Assembly (NCBI GenBank): GCA_019802505.1
Contig: JAFMOC010000026.1
Span: 1,787,001 to 1,851,000, forward strand
Reading direction: 5' to 3'
DNA: 64,000 bases
Origin: Corydoras sp. C115
Lineage: Eukaryota; Chordata; Actinopteri; Siluriformes; Callichthyidae
A program made the position numbers and the translations under genes. This document shows positions 40,933-51,402 of this stretch, one piece after another (the first letter of the stretch is position 1; each line of letters begins with the position of its first letter). The notes under the pieces are model-generated. The model was not told the origin of the DNA. It did not search any database and worked only from the letters and a program-made list of their open reading frames with translations.

Positions 40933-41350
40933 TAGGGGTGAGCTGCAATATTCGCTGATACGACGATTCGATTCGGAGAACCGTAGTCGACTATGAACCT
41001 CATAGTCGAATGTACCATTTTGACCACATGGGGGTGCCCATGGCTGCTGCTAAGCATTAGTTTTTACATGAAATGTCTTTTTTTTTTTCGTTTTATATAT
41101 ATATAAAGCCTTTTGTCAAATAAAATCATCCTAATTTCTAGAAAAAAAAGAAAAAAGAAAAACAAAAAAAAAGGTTTTCTTTTGTTAGAAAAACAAGTAA
41201 AATATATTAATTTTTTTTTTTTTTTTTTAAAACTACGCCCTTAGCGCCATCTTGTGGTGAAATTTTAACTGATTCGACTATCAGTCGACTATAGGGAAAA
41301 TCTGATGAATCAGATTCGACTATGAAAATCTTTAGTTGAATACAGCCCTA
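40933..41350. mobile_element. hAT-type MITE, 8-bp TSD
   Basis: This 418-bp non-coding element starts TAGGGGTGAGCTGCAATATT, and its right end, read on the other strand, starts TAGGGCTGTATTCAACTA. The flanks are perfect AAAACCAG at 40925-40932 and 41351-41358, and an 8-bp duplication is the hAT signature. Inside are several copies of GTCGACTAT and ATTCGACTAT near both ends, plus a long poly(T) and poly(A)-rich core. There is no transposase frame. Confidence 0.85.
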
Positions 41351-42775
41351 AAAACCAGTATTAAATTAATTCATTACATTCAACATACGAGTCTCCTTTG
41401 TTCCTTGTAATACACAGCATTTTCTGCTTGATATTAAATGACATTTAATTAACATCTTTCAGTTGCTTGGGTCAATTAAATAACAAGATAACATCAGATT
41501 ACAAGAGCTTTAAGGTTTTTTTTTCCTTTTTGGCTTGGCACTTAATAGTGTTAATCTAGTTTTATTGATCAAAAAATAAAAATAAGATCATAGTTAATTA
41601 ACATTATAATATCGTGACCAGTTAGGTATGGAAAAACACATGTGCACAGGTTAATGATTTAAAAGTTAAGGACTTTTGTGAAGTTTGATTTAATAATAAT
41701 AATTCCACAGGATCTGCATTCATTGCACACATACAAGTTGAAAACAGCCATGTGTGTCCTAAGGATTTCCTGCTCTTGACTAAACCTAACACACTTGGAA
41801 AATTGCTGGGTGGGTGGACCATGCCTGGAGTTTCTCCACTACACTTTTGGATTTTCCATGGAAAGAAACTGGGAAAGTGAAACTAAATTTTAACAAAAAC
41901 AGAAAAGGTTTAGTGACAAGATTTTGTAGTTGTCCTTAGTGTATATCATGTAATGCCATTTAAATTAACATAGGAACTATAATTTGAATTCATTAATGAC
42001 CTCTAAAAAATGTTCTGTAATAACAAAGTACCTAAATATTAGCATCAAATTTCTTATTATTACACAAACCACCAGACCATTTCACCTCACTAGTTACCAT
42101 TGTGTTTGTGCTCCTTCACATAAGATATTTTTAAACAGTAAGGGTTCATATTAATTGCATGATGTTTGCTTAACTCATGTAATGTGAAGTGATGTTATAA
42201 TGAAGTAAACCAACTTCAAAATTATAAAACAGCTGGCTAATCCACTGACAATTAGGCCAGCACCTCCATACTGCACAATATTTTAGTCTGTTGTACTTTT
42301 TACATCAATAATTGTATTGTCATTATTTTATTGTTGCAGATGCTCTCCCAATTAGTTAAAATATTATTAAAATTGCCAATTCTGTCTATTTTTTTGGTGT
42401 AGGGTTTAGTTGTAGCATTATAGCCTGCATTTATTTACAAACAAGTTAGAATTACCAATTAGTTACCTAGAATGTCTTTAGAAATATAGCCATGAATATA
42501 TGGACCCAAACACCAATTAAGCAGTAATTAAGATCAGATTCCTGGTAATGGAATTGTAATGTCCATAATTTTAAGAATTAATAAGTAGTTAAACAAAAAA
42601 TAACCACCATGTAAATATGAAAAATTATTTTATTAACTATAGTGGTACATTTTTATGTAAAATGGCAGATTAATTATGATGGAATACTTGGCAATATTAC
42701 AAAAAAAAATTGTTCTATATGTGTTTAACTGTTCACCTTACATCTTACATGAATTCATTATTTCGATTATGGTAA

Positions 42776-42870
42776 AATATTATTATTATATAATATATAT
42801 TATATTATATAATAATATATATAATATTATATATTATTACATAATAAATATTATTATTATTATTATTTTT
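42776..42870. repeat. AT/ATT-rich low-complexity tract
   Basis: Mixed ATT and AT units containing self-complementary TATAATATATATTATA-type sequence. Confidence 0.9.
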
Positions 42871-43834
42871 AGTGAATTAGTTTTTTGATGGACAGGAACT
42901 TATTCTGGGTGATTTTTTGATTGTAACTTCCAAATTACATGCTATACTAAAAGGATTAAAGAAGTACTCCCTACAAACTTTAAAAAGCAGCAAAAGTTGC
43001 CTTAAACATACTAAGCCTTTCCACAAGAAATATGTGCTGCTCTCTATATAGTCTGATAATATAAATCTTTAAGTGGCTCTAATCCCACATTGGAAACTTC
43101 AGTTACAGCACAAGGTGCTATTTCAACTAATGAATATGCCAAGTCAGGCTGACTCGTTTTAAGTTTGACAAAGTCATTAAAGCTGATTATCACTGACCTT
43201 TTGAATTAGTGGACTTTTTGTTTTTGCCACTCCGTCATCTTGTCAGCCATGTGGCCATATGCGTATGGCACTTAATTTAGTGCCTGAATAGATGTTACAT
43301 TTCCTACATCTGTAATGTAAATGTAGTGCTTATAAGTGAAGTGACAGTAAAACTCCAGTGAGGCTAATATTCTTAAAAATGCATACACCATTTTATATTT
43401 TACTCCAATAAAACATTACTCTATTTGTGTCCTTAGGCTTAAAAACATGTTTAAAAACATCATGACAGGAAGTACATGGAACCAGGTGTAGTTTTCCACA
43501 CCCAATACTGTTTACCAGTTTCCATTGTATTTAGCAATTATCTTTCATAGAATCTTTTATGGAAAGTTGTGCTCATGGATCAGAGTGATTTCCTGATGAA
43601 ACAATAACATATGCATATGCAGATTGTATGTCATGCCAGATCATGATTTTAGGCACACAGTACTTTTTTTCAACTCACACACTAGAGAGAAGCTTTAATT
43701 AACATCAGTAGTATATTTTTTGTTAGAATGTGTCCACATGTGTTATGTTATACAAACATTGGAGTGAACAGAATTGTATAATACCACATAATTTATTTGT
43801 TCTAGCCTAGGGTGTTTCTATTGTATTAATTTAC

Positions 43835-44750
43835 TTTCTCTACAGTCTTATGCAAAAGTTTAACCACCCTTGCTTTAATTCCATGTTTCATTGATTTTCT
43901 AAAAGTCACTAAATTATACCATTAGCTATTGAGATTGTATTTAAAAACCAAAAAATAATGTATTTTTTTCCAAACAAAATGAAACACAAAATATTAAATA
44001 TGCCATTACTTTTGTAAGAGCGACATTTTATGTATACAACCAGAATGTTACATTTAGTAAAATGAAACAGCAACTGTGAATTAAATATGCAAAGGCTGGT
44101 TACCAGAAGTATATTTTAGGTTTTGATTGATTACTTATACTGTTTTTACAAATAACAGGACAATAAAACAACATAGATTTCCGCGTAAAAACTAAATTTC
44201 CACACATTAAAACACTTTTTGAAAATGCAATAAAATTTGATGCGTACAAGATTAAAATGTAATGTAAACATCTTTGAAAGGTTTTGATGCATTCCAAATT
44301 TTACAGATTTACTAGTTACAGACAAGACCATTAAAACTAAGTATGCAAGGAGCCACGAAAGGCTTATTCTTTACATGCAAAGATGGTTCATGTTGAAATT
44401 TCTGAGAGAATTTTAATCAGTTCAAAAACAAGACTGCAAAGAATTTCAGGTCTTTTACAATCTACAGTTCATAATATAAAAATATGCAGAAAGTCAGAGG
44501 AAAACTCTGTATATAAAGACCCAGGAAATAAAATCACTGCTGAATGTGCATGACCACTGAGCCCTCAGGAAGAAGGTGTAGAACATTTTCCACAAAGTTT
44601 TCTGGGCCAGCCGAAAGTCATCTGAGATGAACCAAAAGACAGTGGAAACATGTTCTGTGGTCAGATGAGTCTACGGTTTTAGCTTGATTTTGGGAAAAGC
44701 AGATGTCAGATTCTATGTGCTAAAGGTAATAAAAAACTTCAAAACAGTTA
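43835..44750 (+). pseudogene. Tc1/mariner-type transposon relic
   Basis: It starts near TACAGTCTTATGCAAAAGTT, a common terminal sequence of fish mariner-type elements. On the + strand it has VLWSDES near 44655-44680, the first catalytic aspartate motif, followed by TTTTGGGAAAAGCAGATGTC. No later motifs are found before the sequence decays at about 44750. It lies about 250 bp before the second coding exon of kiaa1217. Confidence 0.6.
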
Positions 44751-44999
44751 CAAATAAAAAGTGCACAAACCAGTATGTCTATTCTATATTTAACATACTG
44801 TATAACATCATAAACGTTTAATCAATAAAAACAGAATTTTACCTTCTATCTGGTAAATAAAGATTAAAGCAAATTAACAAATTATAAATTGGTGTCCTAA
44901 ATTTTTTTGGAAATATGTATTGTCTTGCAGATGGATGGTATAATCAGAAAAATATGGAACTTGACCTAATGAAACTTTTCTTTTTTTTTCTGATAAAAG

Positions 45000-45244
45000 A
45001 ACCTTTAAGGAGCGATCAGAGGCCATGTTCCGCTGAGGAGAGATTGGTTAGAAATCAGAGTGGCAGGGACATGAACAATCCACCAAACCCCTGGTCTGCA
45101 CACACTCTCCCACAAAGATTCACACTCACCATGCACACACTGGAAGTCGAACGAAGAAGGGAGGCCTTTCTAGAGCTTCTAAAACAGAAGTACCCTCATC
45201 ATGCCTCAGTCATCACAAGTCATCAACAGAGGCTACAAGAACAT
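45000..45244 (+). CDS. kiaa1217: kiaa1217 second coding exon (KYPHHAS block)
   Basis: This exon encodes residues 61-142. The acceptor is a long T-rich tract ending in CTGATAAAAG|AA at 44999/45000. The donor is AACAT|GTAAGT at 45244/45245, close to consensus. The exon is entered in phase 1 and left in phase 0. Its second half carries REAFLELLKQKYPHHAS (about residues 114-130), followed by a His/Gln/Arg-rich stretch. The same block is conserved in human KIAA1217 and, more loosely, in SRCIN1, and it identifies the family. The first half (EPLRSDQRPCSAEERLVRN and on) is polar and probably disordered, and I cannot match it to a domain. The family is linked to actin and Src-adaptor scaffolding through SRCIN1; a direct biochemical role for this protein is not shown by the sequence. 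Confidence 0.9.
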
Positions 45245-46229
45245 GTAAGTACCAAAATGCTGAAATTGAAAAAATCATTTACTGTTAAAGTGAAGACATA
45301 AACAAAATAAATGACAGTAAATTACTCTTGTCTGTTATTTGCAAAGTGGCTTAAAGGTTTGTGAATCTTTAGGTATTTATCTATTCATGGTTTGATCATG
45401 CTGCATCAATAGGTTTTAGTGCAAAGCTTGAAAACAAATAAATAGAATCCAGTAAAACAATTTTATTTAAAAATTCACTGGTTTATTAATTCTGAATTAT
45501 TTATTGCATCAGTGATGCCAAACTGTCCTGTGCCAGATAAAAAACTGACCAAACCATAACACCACCACCACCACCAACCCAAACCATAACACCACAACCA
45601 GATTTCCCATATAGGATAAGGTTCTTATGTCATAAGGCAATGTGTTCACTTGATGGTTGGTTTATTTTCCTCTTAAATAGGTTTTTTGTGACCTTTAAAT
45701 AAACCAAGAAAAGTACTCATGCCTAACTGTAATTCCACTGTTTAAAACACCTTTCTAAATGAAATAAAAGCTGAAATCATTTTTTTTATTGTTCTGAACA
45801 ATTATTTGACAGACAAAAAACACCACAACAGAACTGCTCAATAGTGGTTTCTGTTGACTAATGCTCCTTTTTAGGATACTCTATACAGGACTGCAGGCAA
45901 GACTGTCAAGCACATCCACTCTGTGTCTACGAAGCCACACTGTTGTTACTCATGCAAATGAGACCTGACATTTTTCTCATTAAAACACATTCCTGGAAAA
46001 ATATATACTTGTGCAATGTATTCATTGTTTCTTTGCACCCCGCCTTTTGAATATATCACCTTAAATTGTTGTTATACTTATAAAATACATTGTAGAAATG
46101 TCCTCTTTAATCCTTTATCTGGCAAATATAAGTGAAACATTTATTTTAACAATATTTTAAAGCACTAAAAGACCACAGAGCAATGCAAAAAGGTGGCCTG
46201 GTTTAATGAATGACAATTTTTTGTGTGTA

Positions 46230-46710
46230 TGTATGTGCCATTTGCACAATGCACCTGGATGCCGGCGGAGGCAGATCACAGGTCCCGCGTGATCTTGAGT
46301 CCTGCCATCCATGTGGATGTTACTTTCACACGTACCACCTACCTAAGAATTGTTGCAGACGATGTACACTATTTAATGGAAATAGCTATGTCTTGTCTGA
46401 TGGCTATGGCCGGTTTCATTTGGAAAATATACCCTACCACAAAGCAAAAAATGTTTAAATATGGTTTAAAAAGCACAATAATAAGTTTGTGTTTTCTTAG
46501 CTACTAGACTCCTCAGGTCTCAATCCCATCAAGCATTTGTGGAATGTGCTTGGCAAACAAGTTAGGCCCCACCTCACAACTTTTCTGGTAACATCATGGC
46601 AGATTTTGATAAAAACCTTCAGAAGTCTAAAAGAGTTCATGCCACAATGGTTCAATCCTAATTTGGCAGCAAAAGGGAAAGCAAAACAATATAGAAAGGT
46701 GGTTATAATA
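46230..46710 (+). pseudogene. Tc1-like transposase C-terminal relic with two catalytic residues changed
   Basis: The + strand shows a transposase C-terminal half in two frames. First comes CTWMPAEADHRSRVI, then a segment containing HLENIPYHKAKNV (about 46417-46455), where a functional copy would have a QDN motif; the aspartate is lost. Last comes SSGLNPIKHLWNVLGKQVRP (about 46510-46575), where Lys replaces the catalytic Glu. A frameshift separates the parts. Confidence 0.65.
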
Positions 46711-46727
46711 TGTCTGATTGCTATATA

Positions 46728-46950
46728 GGGCGGCATAGTGAATTAGTGGTTAGCACTGTCACCTCTTGCGCTGGGCATCCAGGTTAGAATCCCAATCCAG
46801 AGATTCCATGTTCTCCCCATGTCTGAGTGGGTCCTTTCTCTGGGTCCTCCAGTTTCCTCCCACAGTCCAAAAACATGAATACAAAGTAAATTGAATGCTC
46901 TAAATGGCCCCATATAGTTACCGTTTGTGTGCATCTATCTATCTGTCTGT
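46728..46950 (+). mobile_element. GGCGGCACGG-type SINE, old, truncated
   Basis: This is a diverged + strand copy with the head GGGCGGCATAGTGAATTAGT and the body TTCCATGTTCTCCCCATGTC. It ends in (ATCT)n/(GTCT)n after the CCCCATATAG point, so the 3' third is missing. Confidence 0.8.
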
Positions 46951-47246
46951 CTGTCTGTGAGGCATTGTGGTGCATTGGTTATTTCGTCTGTATAACAGAA
47001 AAAAAAAACGCAGGTTTGATTTGATTCTTGAAGCAAACAAAGGTTATTTTTGTGTTAAGTCTGCATGTCATATAAGCACATTAGACAAAATATATAAATT
47101 AGCACTGTATGAAAGCTGTAGTATATTTTAATTGTATAATCTTTTTAATCTTACTTCACTTTTGTCTCAGCTTTGTTTTAGACGTGTTCCAGATGTCACT
47201 ACGTTTCAATATTCACAAAACATTTCCCAAACAATTAAATTACACT

Positions 47247-47394
47247 GGCGGCACAGTGGCTTAGTGGTTAGCACGTTTGCCTCTAAGTTGCAGGGCACAC
47301 ACTCACACACTCTATATGGGGCAATTTTGAGAATTCAATTGACTTAATCCATGTTGAATCCCAATCTGGGTGGAGTTTCCATGTTCTCCCCGTG
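47247..47394 (+). mobile_element. GGCGGCACGG-type SINE, mosaic with an inverted internal patch
   Basis: The copy starts in + orientation (GGCGGCACAGTGGCTTAGTG...GCCTCTA). It switches at about 47286-47354 to sequence in minus orientation (GTTGCAGGGCACACACTCAC...AATCCATGTT), then returns to + orientation (GAATCCCAATCTGGGTGGAG...CCCCGTG). The inverted patch matches 47602-47670 of the neighbouring copy. Confidence 0.85.
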
Positions 47395-47487
47395 CGTTAG
47401 TTAAAACAGAAAGTGTTTCGTTTGTAATTGTAGCAGTTAATTAAAAGTTTATGCTGGCAAAGTTAAGAGTTTTTGAATCCGAATGTT

Positions 47488-47812
47488 CATTCATTCATTT
47501 ATTATCTCCCGCTTTATCCTTGCGGTGGGGTTCCCCATGCCCATCCAGGGGAGAACATCTCGGGCACTGGGCAGATAGACCCAGGACAGGGCGCCAATCC
47601 GTTGCAGGGCACACACTCACACACTCTATATGGGGCAATTTTGAGAATTCAATTGACTTAATCCATGTTTTTGGACTGTGGGAGGAAACCGGAGAACCCG
47701 GAGGAAACCCACACAGACACGGGGAGAACATGGAAACTCAAATGGGAATTCGAACTGGGAATCCCTAGCGCAGAGAGGCGAACGTGCTAACCACTAAGCC
47801 ACCGTGCTGCCC
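47488..47812 (-). mobile_element. GGCGGCACGG-type SINE, 13-bp TSD, inserted beside another copy
   Basis: This minus-strand copy is flanked by GAATCCGAATGTT at 47475-47487 and 47813-47825. The right duplication abuts the tail of another SINE directly. It carries a private GTTGCAGGGCACAC variant used to trace the neighbouring inverted patch. Confidence 0.9.
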
Positions 47813-47825
47813 GAATCCGAATGTT

Positions 47826-48090
47826 CATTCATTCATTATCTCCCGCTTTATCCTCTATTAGGGCATGGGGTGGGGTTCCCCATGCCCATCCAGGGGAGAA
47901 CGTCTCGGGTACTGGGCAGATACACCCAGGGGGTTCCCCATGCCCATCCAGGGGAGAACGTCTCGGGTACTGGGCAGATACACCCAGGGCGCCAATCCAT
48001 CGCTGGGTACACACTCACACACTCAAACACACTCTATACGGGGCAATTTAGAGAACTCAATTAGCTTGATCCATGTTTTTGGACTGGGGG
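47826..48090 (-). mobile_element. GGCGGCACGG-type SINE, head missing, internal 58-bp tandem duplication
   Basis: This minus-strand copy repeats the segment GGTTCCCCATGCCCATCC through ATACACCCAGG in tandem (about 47873-47930 and 47931-47988, period 58). It stops at GGACTGGGGGA, short of the tRNA-like head, and joins other sequence at 48091. Confidence 0.88.
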
Positions 48091-48093
48091 AGT

Positions 48094-48140
48094 TACCAGC
48101 CCTGAGAGCTAGAATTAAACAAGATCAGCCTTGCAGGAGG
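48094..48140 (+). repeat. 47-bp direct repeat, copy 1 (split by hAT MITE)
   Basis: TACCAGCCCTGAGAGCTAGA through GCCTTGCAGGAGG is identical to 51032-51078. In this copy the hAT MITE has inserted at the last eight bases. The wider family is unknown. Confidence 0.8.
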
Positions 48141-48634
48141 TAGAGCTGTGCGGATCGATACAAATATCGATAATATCGATACCAACGCTGGTATTGGTAT
48201 TGAACAATACTTGCGTAAAAATATCGATACTCAAGTTTTTTTGTGTGTGAAAATTTCTTTTTTATTGTTTTGCCTAAGAACAATTCTATTTGAAAAAAGA
48301 AACAAAGAAAGAAAAAACTGTCTAGTGAGGGGAGCATTTTTACTTTATATTTGTATTGTCGTTTCTCCTTTTGTACCTCAAAAATATATATTTTCCTCAC
48401 ATTAAAGCAAACTATGTTTTATTACTGTTCCATTGTTTCTAAACAAAGATGTTGATTGGGATACATTATTTTGTTGTCACCTACAATGTTTGGCGAAATT
48501 CTATACTAGGTCTTTTGGATCAATGAAGCTTAAATATTAAAAAGTATCGGTATCGGTATCGAATATCGCGATATTGGCCCTGTATTTACTTGGTATCGGA
48601 TCGATACCAAAATTCTTGGTATCGCACAGCTCTA
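48141..48634. mobile_element. hAT-type MITE, 8-bp TSD, next to the internal promoter
   Basis: This 494-bp non-coding element has perfect 12-bp inverted ends TAGAGCTGTGCG. The flanks are perfect GCAGGAGG at 48133-48140 and 48635-48642. Both subterminal regions are full of ATCGATA/GGTATCG motifs. It encodes no transposase. It lies about 200 bp before the CpG-rich block at 48830. Confidence 0.92.
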
Positions 48635-48829
48635 GCAGGAGGGTTTAAAATGTGTGCGTGACCTTTAAGAGTCGTTTAACGTGAACCGATTCTGATTCGT
48701 AGAGTTACTTGTGATTCATATTCCAAACGAGCCCACCAGTCAGGATCAACTTTGTACTAGGTGTGTTGAATGTGGGGTTTAAAAAGAAAGCGCACTTTTA
48801 TTTAATAATCGTGTTCTCATGTCAATGTG

Positions 48830-49140
48830 TTCCGTGAGTCACGAACGTTCGCCCTCCCGGGCTGGAGGAGTTGCTCTGCTCGCAGCAGTGAGTAGACTGG
48901 CAGGTTAAACAGGTAGATCTGTTGTGCAGTGTAGTTCAGCAGCACACGCAGCAGCTCCTCGGTTTTCACTCACAGAGAGAACTCCTCACGTAGAATTTCA
49001 AAGCGAATAAGGAAACTAATCGCAGAGTTCTGCAGTTGCGACGAAAGCCTCGTATTTCTCATGCCGTCCGCCGGGTGCGTTACCTCGTCCCGTCCTGCGT
49101 GCGACACGGCTGGCATTTGAAGCCCACTCTGTAAGGTAGG
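48830..49140 (+). promoter_or_regulatory. kiaa1217: candidate internal CpG-rich promoter and non-coding first exon
   Basis: This block in the second intron is markedly richer in G+C and CpG than its surroundings (for example CGTTCGCCCTCCCGGGC near 48845, and CCGTCCGCCGGGTGCG near 49064). It is free of recognised repeats. It ends with two overlapping donor-like sites, CTCT|GTAAGG at 49131 and GTAAG|GTAGGC at 49136. A short upstream ORF starts at ATG 49061 and stops at TGA 49118-49120 (19 codons), before the donor, so the exon would be a 5'UTR exon. Splicing to the exon at 58675 would put the first long-frame ATG at 58726. KIAA1217 is known to use several promoters in mammals. That this block is one in this fish is inference. 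Confidence 0.55.
49061..49120 (+). CDS. possible upstream ORF in the internal first exon
   Basis: This is a 19-codon open frame (MPSAGCVTSS... ending AGI-stop) that lies wholly inside the CpG-rich candidate exon and closes 11-16 bases before the donor sites. It has no similarity I recognise. If the exon is transcribed, this frame could lower translation from the downstream Met160. It may equally be chance in GC-rich DNA. Confidence 0.2.
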   Translation: MPSAGCVTSSRPACDTAGI

Positions 49141-51031
49141 CTACTGTGTGATCTGTCGGGTATCAGACTTTTATTATCGCCTTCCCCGCGTTTATCTAGT
49201 TTCAAATCTGTTTATTTCTGCTCGTGCCAGACTTCTGCTGCGGGGTGGTGTTTAATGATGTTTTTATTAAGCCCGGAGATTTTGTGTCTGTTTATTTGGC
49301 ACTTTCAAACCACGCGGTTAATTTAAACGCTTTTAGCTTAAACGGCAGGATACGAGTGAAGTCTCAGAAGTTCTGTCCTGTTCATGTGTCCGTTGCGAAT
49401 AAAAGTCATACATTCTCTGTGTTTATTCTGCTTCTCCCCCGTAGTTTTACTGCGCCACAGGGGGTATGCTCAACCTACTGTGTTTAACTTAGCTCTATTT
49501 TGTTTTATTTTCCTACTTAAATGTTTTTAAAAAGTTTAAAACCATTTTTTGACGTTTTCTGGTCAAATGTCAGAGATGGTTTGGTTTTCATATAATTTTT
49601 ACCTAGCACTATCTATCCATTTATTGCTCTCATGCATCAACAAAAGAAAAACAACGTTGTGAACAATAACAGTCATGTCATTATGGTGTCTTAAATACTA
49701 ATGGAGCAGATTTTAAAGCTGATTTCATATGTCTGTTGCACGAGTATCTATATCGTATTACTGTGGGTTGGTTATACACGACAGTAAAGATTGTTATTAG
49801 CAGTTTCCATACACCCTCTAGTGTTTTGCCCAGTAATTTAAATACCACTTGTCAACAATGTAAACAGGTGGGTGACAATAGTGTGAATTAGTAAGTTTTG
49901 GCATGATAGTACACTGGTAAATCCAGCTTACAATTATATTTTTATGATATTGTGTAATCTATTAAAATAAATTTTATTTCTGTTTTGATACTACTCTCAT
50001 ACCTTCAGAACTACTTTGATTATGATTATTTTAATCATATATAATATAGATATATAAAATGATATATTCATAATAATATGGTATATTTATAATAATATTG
50101 GTTTAAGATTAAGTAGGAACCCTAGTTCTATTAGAACTGATAAATCTGCACTGTGCCAGGGAAATTACCTAGCATATGCAAACAATATAATATAATTTAA
50201 GGTCAGGTCGGGTCATAATACTTCCAGATGTCTTAGAATTATTAAGGATAGTATTCCTCTTAAACAGCTTTTTAAAATTCATTTGACTTGTAATCCCCAC
50301 ACTAACAACTGGTTAGCATGATATCATTAAATAATCTTAAAATTTTACATATTTTAATACGTATAAACAATATGAATTGGTTTGTTAACACCTCAGTATG
50401 TATAAAAACTATATACATTTTCTTGAATATCATCCAACTGTAATATGATGTCTCATAATAATATGTCAATAGTGTTACTTCACTACAAAGATTACATGCA
50501 CATCTTTGATAAACAGTTGTGTGTATGTTTTAAGATGCCATAATCTAATTTTTATTAGTTAATCTTTCACTGTTTTCCATATTGCTGTGGACTTCTATAT
50601 TTGACATATAATTTTTTATTAACTGATATATTTCTTTGTTGTGACTGTGCCATATGTAGATGGTTTTATTCTAATCCCACAGAAAGAATGGTAGTTCTGA
50701 CTCGCTACACTTTTTTTTTTTGTAGGTGTATGGTATATGGCCATTAAGAAAGGTTTACCACTAAAAGCAGTTCTGGTTTGATTTAGTTCAAACATAGTTA
50801 CATCTCTTCACAGATTCTGTGGCAAAAAAACAAATAAAAAGTAGTATTAGACTAAATAAAAGGAAAAATATAGATTTGCTGTTGTATTACAAATAAGGCT
50901 TAAAGTATATAGACTAATGATGTGTACATGACTTTGTCATAGACCTTTCTCAACGAATCAAACTATATCTAATATTTTCTAGAAATGTACAAACTCAAAC
51001 TGTGTGTTTGAGACGCACAGCTCATGTATAC

Positions 51032-51078
51032 TACCAGCCCTGAGAGCTAGAATTAAACAAGATCAGCCTTGCAGGAGG
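51032..51078 (+). repeat. 47-bp direct repeat, copy 2
   Basis: It is identical to 48094-48140, without the MITE. The sequence after it (to about 51330) includes GGTTCAAATGGTCC and CATGCAAACTCCAAGTG and may be an old interspersed repeat that I cannot name. Confidence 0.75.
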
Positions 51079-51402
51079 GTGTTTCAGTTTATCTGTGCAC
51101 TCAGGGCACAAGGCGGTGCTGGTTCAAATGGTCCATCACTGGACAGACATACTGACTAACATATTTATGAACATATTGCACCAAGATGTAATTTAGTTTT
51201 CACAGTTCATCATAAACAAGATCTCTCCAAAAAACATGTACAGACCTGTGAAGAGAACATGCAAACTCCAAGTGAAAAGGACCTTGTTTTCACTGTCTAT
51301 GGGATCAGACCTAGGACTCTAGCTATGAGGCAGAACTGCTTCCCTAATTTCAATTTATTAATAAACTTTAACTTAGTTACTTACCTTAGACATTAAATTA
51401 CA

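Larger units (their letters stand above)
28780..44999 (+). other. kiaa1217: kiaa1217 intron between first and second coding exons
   Basis: This 16.2-kb intron has good donor and acceptor sequences at its ends. It is AT-rich and holds SINE copies (31563, 35177, 38608, 40467), a hAT MITE (40933), Tc1 relics (37300-37990, 43835-44750), and CT, AT and TA low-complexity tracts. I saw no additional exon that fits phase 1 and resembles the family. Stretches not covered by separate entries, such as 28780-31562, 32830-35160, 35540-37299 and 41360-42770, show nothing I can name. Confidence 0.7.
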
